From Xenorhabdus kozodoii (GTDB taxonomy: Bacteria > Pseudomonadota > Gammaproteobacteria > Enterobacterales > Enterobacteriaceae), in contig NZ_NJCX01000015.1 in the NCBI RefSeq assembly GCF_002632875.1, positions 51,819-115,818 of the forward strand: a stretch of DNA of 64,000 nucleotides, in the 5' to 3' direction. Positions within the stretch are counted from its first letter, which is position 1; the number at the start of each line of letters is the position of its first letter. Positions 26,100 through 37,355 of this stretch are shown here, piece after piece. The notes under the pieces were generated by a model. That model was not told where the DNA came from. It did not search any database and was given only the letters and a program-made list of their open reading frames with translations. The translations under genes and the position numbers were made by a program.

Positions 26100-26720
26100 C
26101 TAATTTTCATTTGCTGATGTGTCAGATAACGATAGCTTAATCGGTTCAATTGCGAAGGTCATTATATTTTCGCTGCTGTTTACGATGATATAGCGTACTG
26201 CTCCCATTTTTTGGCTAAAAGCCGGACGGTTTTCCGCTACCCGTAAAAGCCTTTCCAATTGGGTCTGGGCTTGCCCAAGGGAAAGGGTAGGCTCGAATTG
26301 GTTGATCAGGGCGGCTATGTATTGTTTTGCCAAGGCGCGGTTTTGTCCGTTTTCTCGTTCACTTTGTGATGGCAGCAGGGTAATTTGCAGGCTTTTAATC
26401 TTTTCGCTACCGCGTTCCAGCACCGCTGAGGAGTAGATTTTGTCATTGATTTTACTGGCGGCACGGATAAAAGGTTGAGAAATATCTTTGCTGGCAACCA
26501 CCCTGTATTCGTACAGGGGGATGTCCGCGTGTTTTTTGTTGTATTTTTCCCGAAAGACAGGGATGGTGTCTTCGAAAGTTGGGGAATCCGGCAACAGGTA
26601 CATTAATGGTGAGTTGATTTCCGCTGTGACTGAAGGCGCATCGGCAGAGACTGCTAATGGCAAACCGATGCCAAAAACGATTAATATTGTCACCAGAAGT
26701 TTATTCATGCCTGTTTTCAT
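26100..26720 (-). CDS. yiiQ: Periplasmic protein YiiQ (DUF1454)
   Basis: 206 aa from the ATG at 26720 (MKTGMNKLLVTILIVFG), chosen by analogy to E. coli YiiQ, which starts MKPG; the frame is open to 26852. Signal peptide, with cleavage probably after AVSA. The body contains AASKINDKIYSSAVLERGSEKIKSLQITLLPSQ, closely matching YiiQ. Function unknown in any species known to me. It lies between tpiA and the divergent yiiR gene, the same order as in E. coli. Confidence 0.88.
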   Translation of the reverse strand: MKTGMNKLLVTILIVFGIGLPLAVSADAPSVTAEINSPLMYLLPDSPTFEDTIPVFREKYNKKHADIPLYEYRVVASKDISQPFIRAASKINDKIYSSAVLERGSEKIKSLQITLLPSQSERENGQNRALAKQYIAALINQFEPTLSLGQAQTQLERLLRVAENRPAFSQKMGAVRYIIVNSSENIMTFAIEPIKLSLSDTSANEN

Positions 26721-26778
26721 CTTATTACTCACTGAGTTTAATCCGGGAAAAACAGCACCCACAATTGGAAAAGAGTAC

Positions 26779-27216
26779 ATGACATTACAACAATGGGGAT
26801 TCTCATTCAAAGGCCGAATTGGCAGGCGAGAGTTTTGGATCGGCATAGGCATCTGTTTCGCCTTGATCTTTATACTCCTGACACTGCATGGAATGAATCT
26901 CCTCCCTATGGATTATGCGGCGGTCGGTGTGGCTTTGCTATTGTATCCCACTGCGGCGATTTTTTCGAAGCGACTGCATGACCGGAATAAACGTGGTGGC
27001 TGGGCATTGTTATTGGCATTGGCCTGGATATTGCTGTCCCTGGACTGGAGCGCAATGGCGCCAATATGGCAATGGGGAATTGGTCGTTTTGTGCCAACCC
27101 TGATTTTTGTCATGATGATAATGGATTGTGGCGTTTTTCGGGGTACGGAAGGTGCTAATCGCTTTGGTGAGATGGCAGAAACCGTTGACTACATTTCTGC
27201 CAAGGAGCCGGCTTAA
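26779..27216 (+). CDS. yiiR: Inner-membrane protein YiiR (DUF805)
   Basis: 145 aa from the ATG at 26779 (MTLQQWGFSFKGRIGRREFW). The frame is open back to 26488, but that part lies antisense to yiiQ. DUF805 features: the FKGRIGRREFW start, three or four membrane segments, and KRLHDRNKRGGWALL between them, followed by FGE near the end. Function unknown. Divergent from yiiQ and convergent with fpr. Confidence 0.88.
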   Translation: MTLQQWGFSFKGRIGRREFWIGIGICFALIFILLTLHGMNLLPMDYAAVGVALLLYPTAAIFSKRLHDRNKRGGWALLLALAWILLSLDWSAMAPIWQWGIGRFVPTLIFVMMIMDCGVFRGTEGANRFGEMAETVDYISAKEPA

Positions 27217-27255
27217 AAACGCAAATAAGTTGACGTGGTCTCCACCCTGAGCGGA

Positions 27256-28002
27256 TTACCAATATTGCTCGCTGGTGATATGGCCGGGTTTACGACGCAG
27301 ATGTTTTGCCATGTCACGCTGCTCTTTTAATAATTGCTGGGTATCCCTGACCATTTGGGGATTCCCGCACAGCATGACATGGCTGTTTTTTGCCTGCATC
27401 GGTAAACCGACAGCCGATTCCAGTTCGCCATTTTCAATTAATGTCGGAATTCTGCCCATCAGTGAATCTGACCATTTTTCTCGGCTAACGATGGTTTGAA
27501 TGCGCAGTTTGCCCTGAAATTTTTTCACTAAGGCCTGCATCATGGGTAGATAGCTTAAATCTTTTCCCCATCTGACCGCATGCACTAAAACGATATTTTC
27601 GAATCGTTCCAGATCGGCTCCTTGCTGGAGGATGGAAAGGTAAGGCCCAATGGCGGTGCCAGTGGAAAGCATCCAGAGTGTTTGGCAATCAGGGATTTCA
27701 TCCAGAACGAAAAAACCCGCCGCCTGCTCTGTTACTAACACTTCATCACCGGCGTTTAGTGTCGCCAGGCGGGGGCTGAGTTTCCCTTCAGGAACAGTGA
27801 CTAAATAAAATTCCAGATTATTGTCATCGGGCGCGTTGACGTAAGAGTAAGCTCGTTGAATGCGCTCTCCTGCAACTTCCAGCGCCAGTTTTGCAAATTG
27901 TCCGGCCGTGAATTTTTCTATGGGAGCCTGAATTTTGATACTGAAAAGTGAGTCAGTCCAGTTGGTTATGTCGGTAACTTTTCCTGTAACCCAATTTGCC
28001 AT
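27256..28002 (-). CDS. fpr: Ferredoxin/flavodoxin-NADP+ reductase
   Basis: 248 aa, the same length as E. coli Fpr. The FAD-binding motif is RAYSYVNAPDD, the NADP site STGTAIGPYLSIL, and the C-terminal SEQYW ends with the aromatic residue that stacks on FAD. It shuttles electrons between NADPH and flavodoxin/ferredoxin, and in enterobacteria is induced by SoxRS under oxidative stress. An imperfect SoxS-box-like ATTGCAC lies near 28114-28120 on the minus strand; I regard it as weak. Confidence 0.96.
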   Translation of the reverse strand: MANWVTGKVTDITNWTDSLFSIKIQAPIEKFTAGQFAKLALEVAGERIQRAYSYVNAPDDNNLEFYLVTVPEGKLSPRLATLNAGDEVLVTEQAAGFFVLDEIPDCQTLWMLSTGTAIGPYLSILQQGADLERFENIVLVHAVRWGKDLSYLPMMQALVKKFQGKLRIQTIVSREKWSDSLMGRIPTLIENGELESAVGLPMQAKNSHVMLCGNPQMVRDTQQLLKEQRDMAKHLRRKPGHITSEQYW

Positions 28003-28428
28003 TACGATAAGCCTCTCTACACAATAAGGTACGAATGAATACTGCGTGAATGGGGGATTTTTGTAACGATTCTACGTGATTACTTAAGATAGCATTATCG
28101 ATTACGTGTTACAGTGCAATAAACTGGGTTTTAGCCAATATCATAGACAGATATGTACACTTTTATTGACATTTATGGAGAATATCGCTGTTATTTTTTA
28201 TTCATGTAAAATTGTATACTTAAAAGAAAAAATATAGATTTACCCAATGAATCCTATCTAATGAAGTCAGGCTATCAGGTTCTTTACTAAGCACTTGAGG
28301 AGTTCGCTATGGCTGGTGGCTAATTATTCAATAGCGATTAAAGGGTTTGTAAGTCAATAAACAATATTTGAATAAATATTGCTTGCTCTAAGGGTTATTG
28401 TCTTCAATGGGTAATTGAATAAAACGCG
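28003..28428. other. 426-bp divergent intergenic region fpr/emrD
   Basis: AT-rich and without a credible gene. It should hold the fpr and emrD promoters, but no pair of hexamers stands out. A ribosome-site-like GAGGAG is followed by a five-codon frame (ATG GCT GGT GGC TAA) at about 28308; I do not call it a gene. Confidence 0.4.
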
Positions 28429-29616
28429 ATGAGAAAAATAGAACATTTTAATTTATTGTTGATGTTAATTGCCTTGACCGCTGTCGGGCAGATGACGCAA
28501 ACAATCTATGTGCCAGTGATTGCCGATATGGCAAGCGATCTCAATAAGCCTGCGGGGGAAGTCCAGCGGGTGATGGCGGCCTATTTGTTTTCTTACGGAT
28601 TTTCACAACTTTTTTATGGGCCGCTATCTGACAAGGTAGGGCGCCGTCCTGTGATCTTGCTGGGAATGTCGATTTATCTGGTGGCGACGCTATATGCCCT
28701 GTTTGCCCCGAACCTGCCGATGTTAGTCATTGCGAGTGCATTACAGGGGCTCGGCACTGGGGTTGCCGGTGTGATGGTGCGTACTATGCCACGGGATTTA
28801 TATACCGGCACGACGTTACGCTATGCCAATAGCCTGCTGAATATGGCCATATTGGTTAGCCCTCTGGCTGCTCCCATGATTGGTGGCGTGGTTGCCCACT
28901 ATTTTGGTTGGCGCTCCTGCTATTTGTTCCTATTGATACTGGGAGCTGTCGTTGCTTTCTTCCTGCTTCGGCATTTACCGGAGACTCGCCCCACAGGGAA
29001 TTCCCATAGCACCATGCTGGTTTCTTTCCAGCGGTTACTCTCGCATGACTCCTTTGTCTTTTACCTGATCATGTTGGTGGGGGGGCTGGCTGGGATTGCC
29101 GTTTTTGAAGCCAGTAGCGGCGTGTTGATGGGGGCTGTTTTGGGATTGGATAGCCTAACGGTCAGCATCTTGTTTATTCTGCCCATTCCCGCGGCGTTTT
29201 TTGGGGCGTGGTATGCGGGACGTGAAGGTAAAACATTTTATCGGCTGATGTGGCACTCTGTGAGTTGTTGCTTGCTGGCGGGTATTTTGATGTGGTTGCC
29301 TGGCTGGTTTGGCATCATGAATCTCTGGACGTTGTTGATCCCTGCTGCACTATTCTTTTTTGGCGCCGGCATGTTGTTCCCATTGGCGACAACCGGGGCG
29401 ATGGAACCCTTTCCTTATCTGGCAGGCGCCGCAGGGGCGTTGGTGGGGGGATTACAGAATGTCGGTTCAGGTGTGGCAACCGGGTTGTCGGCGATGTTAC
29501 CGCAAGACAGCCAATTTAGTGTCGGGATGCTGATGTTTTTCATGTCATTACTGATCCTATTTTGTTGGCTGCCCCTTTCCCAACGGTTCCAGCATCAGGA
29601 ACATACAGTTTCGTAA
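28429..29616 (+). CDS. emrD: Multidrug efflux transporter EmrD (MFS)
   Basis: 395 aa, 12 membrane segments. The MFS motif A appears as YGPLSDKVGRRPVILLGM after TM2. Long stretches such as LFILPIPAAFFGAWYAG and ALFFFGAGMLFPLAT match E. coli EmrD almost residue for residue. A proton-driven exporter of uncouplers, detergents and similar amphipaths. In E. coli emrD maps elsewhere. Here it occupies the slot between fpr and glpK that glpX fills in E. coli, and it is convergent with glpK. Confidence 0.95.
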   Translation: MRKIEHFNLLLMLIALTAVGQMTQTIYVPVIADMASDLNKPAGEVQRVMAAYLFSYGFSQLFYGPLSDKVGRRPVILLGMSIYLVATLYALFAPNLPMLVIASALQGLGTGVAGVMVRTMPRDLYTGTTLRYANSLLNMAILVSPLAAPMIGGVVAHYFGWRSCYLFLLILGAVVAFFLLRHLPETRPTGNSHSTMLVSFQRLLSHDSFVFYLIMLVGGLAGIAVFEASSGVLMGAVLGLDSLTVSILFILPIPAAFFGAWYAGREGKTFYRLMWHSVSCCLLAGILMWLPGWFGIMNLWTLLIPAALFFFGAGMLFPLATTGAMEPFPYLAGAAGALVGGLQNVGSGVATGLSAMLPQDSQFSVGMLMFFMSLLILFCWLPLSQRFQHQEHTVS

Positions 29617-29641
29617 AATCCATTCTGTAAATGATATTAAA

Positions 29642-29679
29642 AAGGCGCTGGCAACAGGTATAAACAGTGTCAGCGCCTT
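29642..29679. terminator. Hairpin between emrD and glpK
   Basis: Stem AAGGCGCTG/CAGCGCCTT with a 20-base loop between convergent genes. The T run is poor, but it is likely to act as a shared terminator. Confidence 0.7.
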
Positions 29680-29698
29680 GATTGGTTATTTCTCGCGG

Positions 29699-31291
<1,593 letters not shown>

Positions 31292-32089
31292 TTAAACCTC
31301 GCGCGGTAAATGGCGAGTAATCAGTTTGCGGTAGCCAAAAGCACCAATAATGGCGCCAACAATAGGGGCGACCAACGGAACAAGGCAATAAGGGATATCC
31401 CGGCCTCCGGTCAGGGCAATGTCTCCCCAGCCAGTCAGGTAAGCCACTAATTTAGGGCCGAAGTCACGGGCTGGGTTCAGGGCAAACCCCGTCAAGGGGC
31501 CGAATGCGCCACCGATAACGGCAATGAGAATACCGATTAACAGAGGCGCTAAAGGCCCTCGTGGGATGCCATTGCCATCATCGGTCAGGGACAGGATCAG
31601 GCACAGCAACACCGCCGCGATGATAACTTCAACGAAAAATGCTTGTAGTACGGAGATCTGAGCCGCAGGGTAAGTGGAGAAAACCCCCGCGCTAAAGAGG
31701 CTTTCCTGTGAGCCGCGGACAACATTGTGAACTTGCTCATAATCCAGGAAAAGGTTGTAATACATCATGTAGATAACGAGTGCTGCGATAAAGCCGCCCA
31801 ACATTTGGGCGATGATGTAAGGCAGCACTTTTTTTCTGTCAAAGTTGGCGAACAGGCATAAGGCAATGGTCACCGCAGGGTTAAGGTGCGCGCCTGAAAT
31901 TCCGGCAGTGAGGTAAACTGCCAGGGCGACACCAAAGCCCCAGATAATGCTGATTTCCCATAAGCTCAGTTGTGCTCCTGCAAGTCGTGCAGCCGCAACG
32001 CAGCCTAAGCCAAAAAAAACGAGCAACGCAGTACCTAGAAGTTCGGAAATGCATTGACCTGATAGTGTTGGAGTTGTGGTCTGGCCCAT
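31292..32089 (-). CDS. glpF: Glycerol uptake facilitator (aquaglyceroporin)
   Basis: 265 aa, six membrane segments plus two half-helices with the MIP signatures: HLNPAVTIALCLFANF near residue 66 and FALNPARDFGPKL near 200. The Asp in the second NPARD box marks the glycerol-conducting class rather than the water-only AqpZ. First gene of the glpFK operon, 69 bp upstream of glpK. Confidence 0.97.
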   Translation of the reverse strand: MGQTTTPTLSGQCISELLGTALLVFFGLGCVAAARLAGAQLSLWEISIIWGFGVALAVYLTAGISGAHLNPAVTIALCLFANFDRKKVLPYIIAQMLGGFIAALVIYMMYYNLFLDYEQVHNVVRGSQESLFSAGVFSTYPAAQISVLQAFFVEVIIAAVLLCLILSLTDDGNGIPRGPLAPLLIGILIAVIGGAFGPLTGFALNPARDFGPKLVAYLTGWGDIALTGGRDIPYCLVPLVAPIVGAIIGAFGYRKLITRHLPREV

Positions 32090-32406
32090 TTCTATATCCT
32101 ATAAAAAAGTACAAGGGAGAAAGATTCATTATGAGTCCTTTCTTGTGTACTAAGAGAAAGGTGCCTGTGAATTTATCGTTAATGCGCGTAAACGAGAAAT
32201 AGCGAAATTGAAATATGCGTGTTGCGTCAACAAAATGAGCGAATTCGCATTTATTTGGCGTTTTATTGGGCTTGGAAATGTGATCTTATAGACATTTGGG
32301 TTTGGTCGCTATATTTCGCGTTATGCCGCACATTGCAAGGATGAAACTAGACAGACGTTAATAGGCTAAATACAATCAATACATTGCTTACAAGAGGGGC
32401 CCCAGA
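32090..32406. promoter_or_regulatory. glpF/zapB intergenic region with GlpR-like half-sites
   Basis: 317 bp between divergent genes, without a gene. Several half-sites of the GlpR kind (ATGnnCGAA/TTCGnnAT) occur. The clearest is ATGAGCGAATTCGCAT at 32235-32250, which contains the palindrome GCGAATTCGC. GlpR control of glpFK is established in E. coli; assignment of these sites is inference. Confidence 0.35.
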
Positions 32407-32649
32407 ATGTCATTTGAAGTTTTTGAGAAGCTAGAATCTAAAGTTCAGCAGGCGATTGATACCATCACTTTGCTGCAAATGGAAATTGAAGAATTAAAAG
32501 AAAAGAATGCAGTCTTATCTCAGGATGTCCAGAATATGACGGATAGTCGTGAATCTCTGGTACGTGAAAATGAGCTGCTCAAACAAGAACAATCAGCATG
32601 GCAAGAGCGCTTACGCACTTTGTTGGGTAAGATGGAAGATGTGCAATAA
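32407..32649 (+). CDS. zapB: Cell-division coiled-coil protein ZapB
   Basis: 80 aa, one continuous predicted coiled coil: [20 protein letters not shown] followed by regularly spaced Leu/Ile heptads. The start and length match E. coli ZapB. It binds ZapA and links the Z-ring to MatP on the chromosome terminus. AGAGGGGCCCC upstream is the ribosome site. Divergent from glpF, as in E. coli. Confidence 0.95.
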   Translation: MSFEVFEKLESKVQQAIDTITLLQMEIEELKEKNAVLSQDVQNMTDSRESLVRENELLKQEQSAWQERLRTLLGKMEDVQ

Positions 32650-32670
32650 GGTATTCAATGGCTGAGCTGA

Positions 32671-32697
32671 AAAAGGGCGATCATTACGCCCTTTTTA
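32671..32697 (+). terminator. Terminator of zapB
   Basis: Stem AAAGGGCG/CGCCCTTT with an 8-base loop and T5, 22 bp after the zapB stop. Confidence 0.88.
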
Positions 32698-32788
32698 TAC
32701 CTTTCAACTTGATTAAATGGAATCAATTAACATTGGGTATATCGATATTGGGGGGATGGATGAAAGCCTGCTCCCATTTTATCAGAGG

Positions 32789-33310
32789 TTATATTTCTTC
32801 ATCGCCACTGTCTTCATCAAGTTCTTCATCAATCTCCAGCGGGAAATCAGATAAAACAATGCCGGTATTATCGGCGTAGAGATAGTCACCGGAGAAGAAG
32901 GTGACGCCACCGAAATTCACCCTGATATCACTTTCACCCACCCCTTCACTATTGGAGCCGGCAGGAATGGCAGCCATTGCCTGAATACCAATATCAAGCT
33001 CTGCGAGATAATCGACCTGACGCACGGCGCCATAGACGACAATGCCTTCCCACCCATTATTGGCGGCAAGTTGGGCCAGTTCTGCATCAACGAGTGCCTT
33101 GCGTACCGATCCACCACCATCAATGAGCAAAATGCGTCCATGTCCATTTTCTTCAAGTAAATCATAAAGAAGGCCATTATCTTCAAAACATTTCACCGTG
33201 ATGATTTGACCACCAAATGAAGTACGCCCACCAAAGTTGGTAAAGATTGGCTCTACTACATTTATATCTTCTTGATAGATATCACAAAGTTCGGAAGTAT
33301 CATATTTCAT
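32789..33310 (-). CDS. rraA: Regulator of RNase E activity A
   Basis: 173 aa from the ATG at 33310 ([21 protein letters not shown]); the frame is open to 33382 without homology. RraA/MenG-like fold with [20 protein letters not shown] near the start and [19 protein letters not shown] in the core. It ends in a strongly acidic tail ([15 protein letters not shown]). RraA binds the RNase E C-terminal scaffold and inhibits mRNA decay; it is not a methyltransferase despite the old menG name. Located downstream of menA, as in E. coli. Confidence 0.95.
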   Translation of the reverse strand: MKYDTSELCDIYQEDINVVEPIFTNFGGRTSFGGQIITVKCFEDNGLLYDLLEENGHGRILLIDGGGSVRKALVDAELAQLAANNGWEGIVVYGAVRQVDYLAELDIGIQAMAAIPAGSNSEGVGESDIRVNFGGVTFFSGDYLYADNTGIVLSDFPLEIDEELDEDSGDEEI

Positions 33311-33418
33311 GGGATTTACGTCTGGTTTATGCAAGGAACGGACAGTATATCCTTTTAACGCTAATGTTGGCAAAATCATCAATTTTAAAACGTAGGCATA
33401 AAATTGCTGCCTACTCGC

Positions 33419-34354
33419 TTAATTAAGTACCAATCCAATCGAAAACAGAATATTGGTCAATAATGCCGCTTTGACCATTTGTACCAGTTTGGGACGCATA
33501 CCCTCTGCGGTTGGATCACGCAGCACTTGCACCATATGCTTTAACAGCAGGGGAAAAGCGAGCAGGAATAACCAACTCAACCCATTACTCAGGTACAGGA
33601 GTGTGAAGGCAATAAGGCAGAGCATGGCGGTTAACAGCAGGGCGACGTGGTAATAGCGAGCCTTTTTTCCCCCTAAACGAACAGCCAGCGTATTTTTGCC
33701 ATTTTGGCGATCACTTTCGATATCGCGTAGGTTATTGATGTTCAAAACTGCTACGGAGAGTAAGCCACTGGCCGTTGCCGGCAAAATGGTGCTTATGGAA
33801 AAAGTGCCGGCTTGCAAATAGTAGGTGCCAAGCACGCTCAAGTAGCCAAAGAAAATCAGGACAGAAATGTCCCCTAATCCCAGATAGCCATAAGGGCGGG
33901 TGCCCACCGTATAAGTGATAGCCGCAATAATCGCCAGTACCCCCAGGACTAAGAAACCAAGAATATCGCTTGGGGTATTGCAGGCGACAGCAATCAAGGA
34001 ACTCCCTGATAAACAAGAGAGCAGCACAGCGATCTTCAATGCCTTTTTCATCTGCTTTGCGCTAATCAGGCCTTTTTGCATACCCCGTTGTGGGCCAATG
34101 CGCTTTTCTGTGTCACTGCCTTTGGTGACGTCACCATAATCATTGGCAAGGTTAGAAAGGATTTGCAACATGGCTGCGGTTAATAAAGCCAGTAATGCCA
34201 CAGGCCATTTAAAATGTCCTGTCCATGACGCAAGGGCTGAGCCAGTTATAACGGCAGCAATCGCCAGTGGGAGCGTTTTCGGGCGTAAACTTTCCAGCCA
34301 TGCCTGCATCTGACTGATAGATGTTGTTGTGCTCATATTGTCACTGTTTGTCAT
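33419..34354 (-). CDS. menA: 1,4-dihydroxy-2-naphthoate polyprenyltransferase
   Basis: 311 aa, UbiA superfamily, eight or nine membrane segments. The first aspartate-rich motif is NLANDYGDVTKGSDTE and the second NNLRDIESDRQNGKNTLAVRLG. It attaches the octaprenyl chain to dihydroxynaphthoate, giving demethylmenaquinone for anaerobic respiration. The start could be the internal ATG at 34336. It lies between hslU and rraA with a strong hairpin separating it from hslU. Confidence 0.96.
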   Translation of the reverse strand: MTNSDNMSTTTSISQMQAWLESLRPKTLPLAIAAVITGSALASWTGHFKWPVALLALLTAAMLQILSNLANDYGDVTKGSDTEKRIGPQRGMQKGLISAKQMKKALKIAVLLSCLSGSSLIAVACNTPSDILGFLVLGVLAIIAAITYTVGTRPYGYLGLGDISVLIFFGYLSVLGTYYLQAGTFSISTILPATASGLLSVAVLNINNLRDIESDRQNGKNTLAVRLGGKKARYYHVALLLTAMLCLIAFTLLYLSNGLSWLFLLAFPLLLKHMVQVLRDPTAEGMRPKLVQMVKAALLTNILFSIGLVLN

Positions 34355-34394
34355 TATGATGGGTGTAATAAATTTTATACCATCGAAGATCGCG

Positions 34395-34421
34395 AAATGG
34401 GAGGCTAAAAGCCTCCCATTT
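34395..34421 (-). terminator. Terminator of the hslVU operon
   Basis: Perfect 12-bp stem AAATGGGAGGCT/AGCCTCCCATTT with a 3-base loop, about 50 bp beyond the hslU stop on the minus strand. Confidence 0.85.
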
Positions 34422-34472
34422 TGAATAAGTCGGACGAATTATTGGCACGAATCAAACCAATAATAGGATTGG

Positions 34473-35804
34473 TTATAAAATAAACCGACTTAAATCTTCA
34501 TCTGCAACCAGTTCATCCAAATGCTCTTTGACATAGTCGGCATTGATTTCAACGGTTTGTCCCGGGCGTTCACTGGCGTTGAAAGAGATGTCTTCCATCA
34601 TGCGTTCAAGCACGGTATGTAAACGACGGGCACCAATGTTTTCAGTAGTTTCATTGACTTGCCATGCCGCTTCTGCGATTTTACGGATACCGTCAAGCGT
34701 GAATTCAATCCCCATGCCTTCCGTTGCCATCAGAGCCTTGTATTGTTCAGTCAATGAAGCGTTAGGTTCAGTCAGGATACGTTCAAAATCTTCGGTCGTC
34801 AGGGCTTGCAATTCCACGCGGATTGGCAAGCGGCCTTGCAGCTCAGGGATCAGGTCAGAAGGGCTGGATACCTGGAAAGCACCGGAAGCAATGAACAGGA
34901 TGTGATCGGTTTTGACCATACCATGTTTAGTCGAAACGGTGCAGCCTTCGACAAGCGGCAACAGATCGCGCTGGACACCTTCACGGGAAACATCGGGGCC
35001 GGAAGTTTGGCCACGCTTACAAATCTTATCGATCTCATCGATGAAAACGATGCCGTGTTGCTCAACGGCATCAATGGCCTGCTGTTTCAGCTCTTCAGGA
35101 TTGACGAGTTTTGCCGCTTCTTCTTCAACCAGCAGCTTGAATGCGTCTTTGATTTTCATCTTACGGCTTTTTTGACGCTGGCCTGCCAGGTTTTGGAACA
35201 TGGATTGTAACTGATTCGTCATCTCTTCCATGCCCGGAGGTGCCATAATTTCGACGCCAACTGGCGCGGCTGAAACTTCAATTTCAATTTCTTTATCATC
35301 TAACTGGCCTTCACGCAATTTCTTGCGAAATGCCTGACGGGTTGAAGATGACTCGGATTGGGGTTCTGCCTGCCCCCAGTTATTTTTGGCGGGTGGCAGC
35401 AGGACATCCAAAATACGCTCTTCGGCCAATTCTTCTGCCCGATAGCGGTTTTTCTCGATGGATTGCAGACGGACTATTTTTATGGCTGCGTCAGTGAGAT
35501 CACGAATGATGGAATCGACTTCTTTACCGACATAACCCACTTCGGTAAATTTAGTGGCTTCAACCTTGATAAAAGGCGCGTTAGCCAGTTTTGCCAGACG
35601 ACGGGCGATTTCGGTTTTACCGACACCGGTTGGGCCTATCATCAAAATATTTTTTGGCGTGACTTCATAACGCAGTGATTCATCTAACTGCATGCGACGC
35701 CAGCGGTTACGCAGGGCAATAGCAACGGCACGTTTTGCTTTGTCCTGGCCGATAATATGATTGTTTAGTTCGCTGACAATTTCGCGAGGAGTCATTTCAG
35801 ACAT
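34473..35804 (-). CDS. hslU: HslU ATPase of the HslUV protease
   Basis: 443 aa, AAA+ Clp family. The Walker A motif is [15 protein letters not shown] near residue 57-71. The inserted I-domain is about 110-240, with a Gln/Lys-rich stretch. The Walker B motif is [10 protein letters not shown] near 250. The C-terminal EDLSRFIL docks into HslV and triggers the protease. The GYVG pore motif is visible in [12 protein letters not shown]. It unfolds substrates such as SulA and RpoH. Follows hslV by 11 bp. Confidence 0.98.
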   Translation of the reverse strand: MSEMTPREIVSELNNHIIGQDKAKRAVAIALRNRWRRMQLDESLRYEVTPKNILMIGPTGVGKTEIARRLAKLANAPFIKVEATKFTEVGYVGKEVDSIIRDLTDAAIKIVRLQSIEKNRYRAEELAEERILDVLLPPAKNNWGQAEPQSESSSTRQAFRKKLREGQLDDKEIEIEVSAAPVGVEIMAPPGMEEMTNQLQSMFQNLAGQRQKSRKMKIKDAFKLLVEEEAAKLVNPEELKQQAIDAVEQHGIVFIDEIDKICKRGQTSGPDVSREGVQRDLLPLVEGCTVSTKHGMVKTDHILFIASGAFQVSSPSDLIPELQGRLPIRVELQALTTEDFERILTEPNASLTEQYKALMATEGMGIEFTLDGIRKIAEAAWQVNETTENIGARRLHTVLERMMEDISFNASERPGQTVEINADYVKEHLDELVADEDLSRFIL

Positions 35805-35815
35805 ACTATCTATCC

Positions 35816-36346
35816 TTACGCTTTCGAAGGCAGTTCTTCGAAGTTGTGATTATGGTTGGTGTAGATGCAGATATCGCCAGCGATGGTTAAAGCGCGTTCT
35901 GCTATTTCTCTGGCGCCGAGTTCGGTTGTTTCCAACATAGCGCGGGCCGCCGCTTGTGCGTATGAACCACCGGAACCAATGGCGATAAGGTCATTTTCTG
36001 GCTGAATCACATCACCGTTACCCGTAATGATCAGAGAAGCATTTTCATCGGCGACAGCGAGCAGGGCTTCCAACTTGCGTAGCATGCGATCCGTTCTCCA
36101 GTCTTTGGCTAGTTCAACGGCTGCTTTGGTCAGGTGCCCTTGATGCATTTCGAGTTTCCGTTCAAACAGCTCGAACAGGGTGAAAGCATCAGCAGTACCG
36201 CCGGCAAAACCCGCGATGACTTTGTCATTGTAAAGGCGGCGCACTTTACGGACATTGCCTTTCATCACGGTATGACCCATTGTTGCTTGTCCGTCACCAC
36301 CGATGACGACTTTGCCATTACGGCGAACACTTACGATTGTAGTCAC
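35816..36346 (-). CDS. hslV: HslV peptidase subunit
   Basis: 176 aa, proteasome beta-type. It starts [20 protein letters not shown]; after removal of Met, Thr2 becomes the N-terminal nucleophile, and [20 protein letters not shown] holds the supporting Lys33-equivalent. It forms the double hexamer degraded into by HslU. First gene of the operon, expressed from a sigma-32 promoter located at the end of ftsN. Confidence 0.98.
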   Translation of the reverse strand: MTTIVSVRRNGKVVIGGDGQATMGHTVMKGNVRKVRRLYNDKVIAGFAGGTADAFTLFELFERKLEMHQGHLTKAAVELAKDWRTDRMLRKLEALLAVADENASLIITGNGDVIQPENDLIAIGSGGSYAQAAARAMLETTELGAREIAERALTIAGDICIYTNHNHNFEELPSKA

Positions 36347-36458
36347 GAGTTAGCCCCTGGTTACAAAATAGAAGATGGTACACACGGAGCATAATTTGTT
36401 ATCCCACAATTGCTTGCGCACTGCTGATAAAAGCACCATGTGTATGCATTAGGAATTA

Positions 36459-36485
36459 AGATGGGGGAGCTTTCCGCTTTTTCAA
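36459..36485 (-). promoter_or_regulatory. Sigma-32 heat-shock promoter of hslVU
   Basis: On the minus strand TTGAAA (36485-36480) is followed after exactly 13 bp by CCCCATCT (36466-36459). This agrees with the sigma-32 consensus CTTGAAA-N13-CCCCATnT except at the first C. It overlaps the ftsN stop codon and lies about 115 bp upstream of hslV. Confidence 0.88.
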
Positions 36486-37282
36486 CCCCCAGTAGGGCGG
36501 AGAATACAGCCAGGCACACCAGCACTTGCAACACGTTCGCGCATTTTTTCAGCGCTAGCCTTATGCTTATAAGGGCCAAGTACAACACGGTTCCAATTGT
36601 CTTTCGTGGTAATCTGGCTCTCAATACCTGCGAATGCAAGGCTGGCGCGGACAGAATCCGCCTGTTCCATAGTGCGGAAAGAGCCGCATTGTAGCATCAA
36701 CTTCGCCTCATTTGCTGTAGGCTTTGTATTGGCTTGGGAGGACGCGGGGGGCTTGCTTTCCGGCACGGCTGCCCGCTTTTGTTCTGACGAATGCGGTTGC
36801 GCAGGAGGATTGATCAGCACATGTGAACGTGGAACAGCATCACTGTTATAAGGCACCTCTTTCAATGAAATAGGCGGCTGGCGCATATCTGACTGTATTT
36901 GTTCGAGTAGCTGTTTCTGCTCAGGCGTTAGCTGAGGAGGCGGGTTGAGCGGTTTATTTAATGTTGCATTGGGTTCCTGTACAGAAGATTCATTCACAGG
37001 ACGATTTTCCAATTCTTTGATGTAACTCCAACGCTCTTCTGGTTTTGGTGGCAGCCCATGCCCTTGAGTTTGGTGGTGAGGCTGTTGGTGTTCTTCTGCC
37101 TGCCTATTTTCTGCCTGCTTATTATGCATGATGAAATAAAGCCCACCAATAAACATGACCACTAAGGCCGCGGCAACGGCTAATGTCGTTTTGGGTAATC
37201 CTTGTGACTGATTTTTTTTCTTACCAGTATTTTTTCGACGGGGATTGTTACGCCCGCGACTCACATAATCTCGTTGTGCCAC
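36482..37282 (-). CDS. ftsN: Cell-division protein FtsN
   Basis: 266 aa. A short basic cytoplasmic tail (MAQRDYVSRGRNNPRRKNTGKKK-like), a single membrane helix at about 31-51 (AVAAALVVMFIGGLYFI), a low-complexity Gln/His/Pro-rich linker, and a C-terminal SPOR domain from about 190 (LMLQCGSFRTMEQADSVRASLA) with the disulphide-forming cysteines. The essential septal trigger that activates FtsWI. A shorter, more Pro/His-rich linker than E. coli FtsN (319 aa). Its 3' end houses the hslV promoter. Confidence 0.95.
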   Translation of the reverse strand: MAQRDYVSRGRNNPRRKNTGKKKNQSQGLPKTTLAVAAALVVMFIGGLYFIMHNKQAENRQAEEHQQPHHQTQGHGLPPKPEERWSYIKELENRPVNESSVQEPNATLNKPLNPPPQLTPEQKQLLEQIQSDMRQPPISLKEVPYNSDAVPRSHVLINPPAQPHSSEQKRAAVPESKPPASSQANTKPTANEAKLMLQCGSFRTMEQADSVRASLAFAGIESQITTKDNWNRVVLGPYKHKASAEKMRERVASAGVPGCILRPTGG

Positions 37283-37355
37283 TGTTTAATTCACTGAGTT
37301 ATTTAAAAAAATAAAAGAATAGATAACTAATGTTACTTAAGCTGTCGTTATTTGC

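Noticed and set aside
26488..26778. N-terminal extension of the yiiR frame of about 97 codons.
   Set aside because: It is antisense to yiiQ and lacks similarity to DUF805; the internal ATG at 26779 gives the normal protein.
28308..28322. Five-codon frame (Met-Ala-Gly-Gly-stop) behind a GAGGAG ribosome site upstream of emrD.
   Set aside because: Possible leader peptide, but there is no attenuator hairpin or regulatory codon run; chance is as likely.
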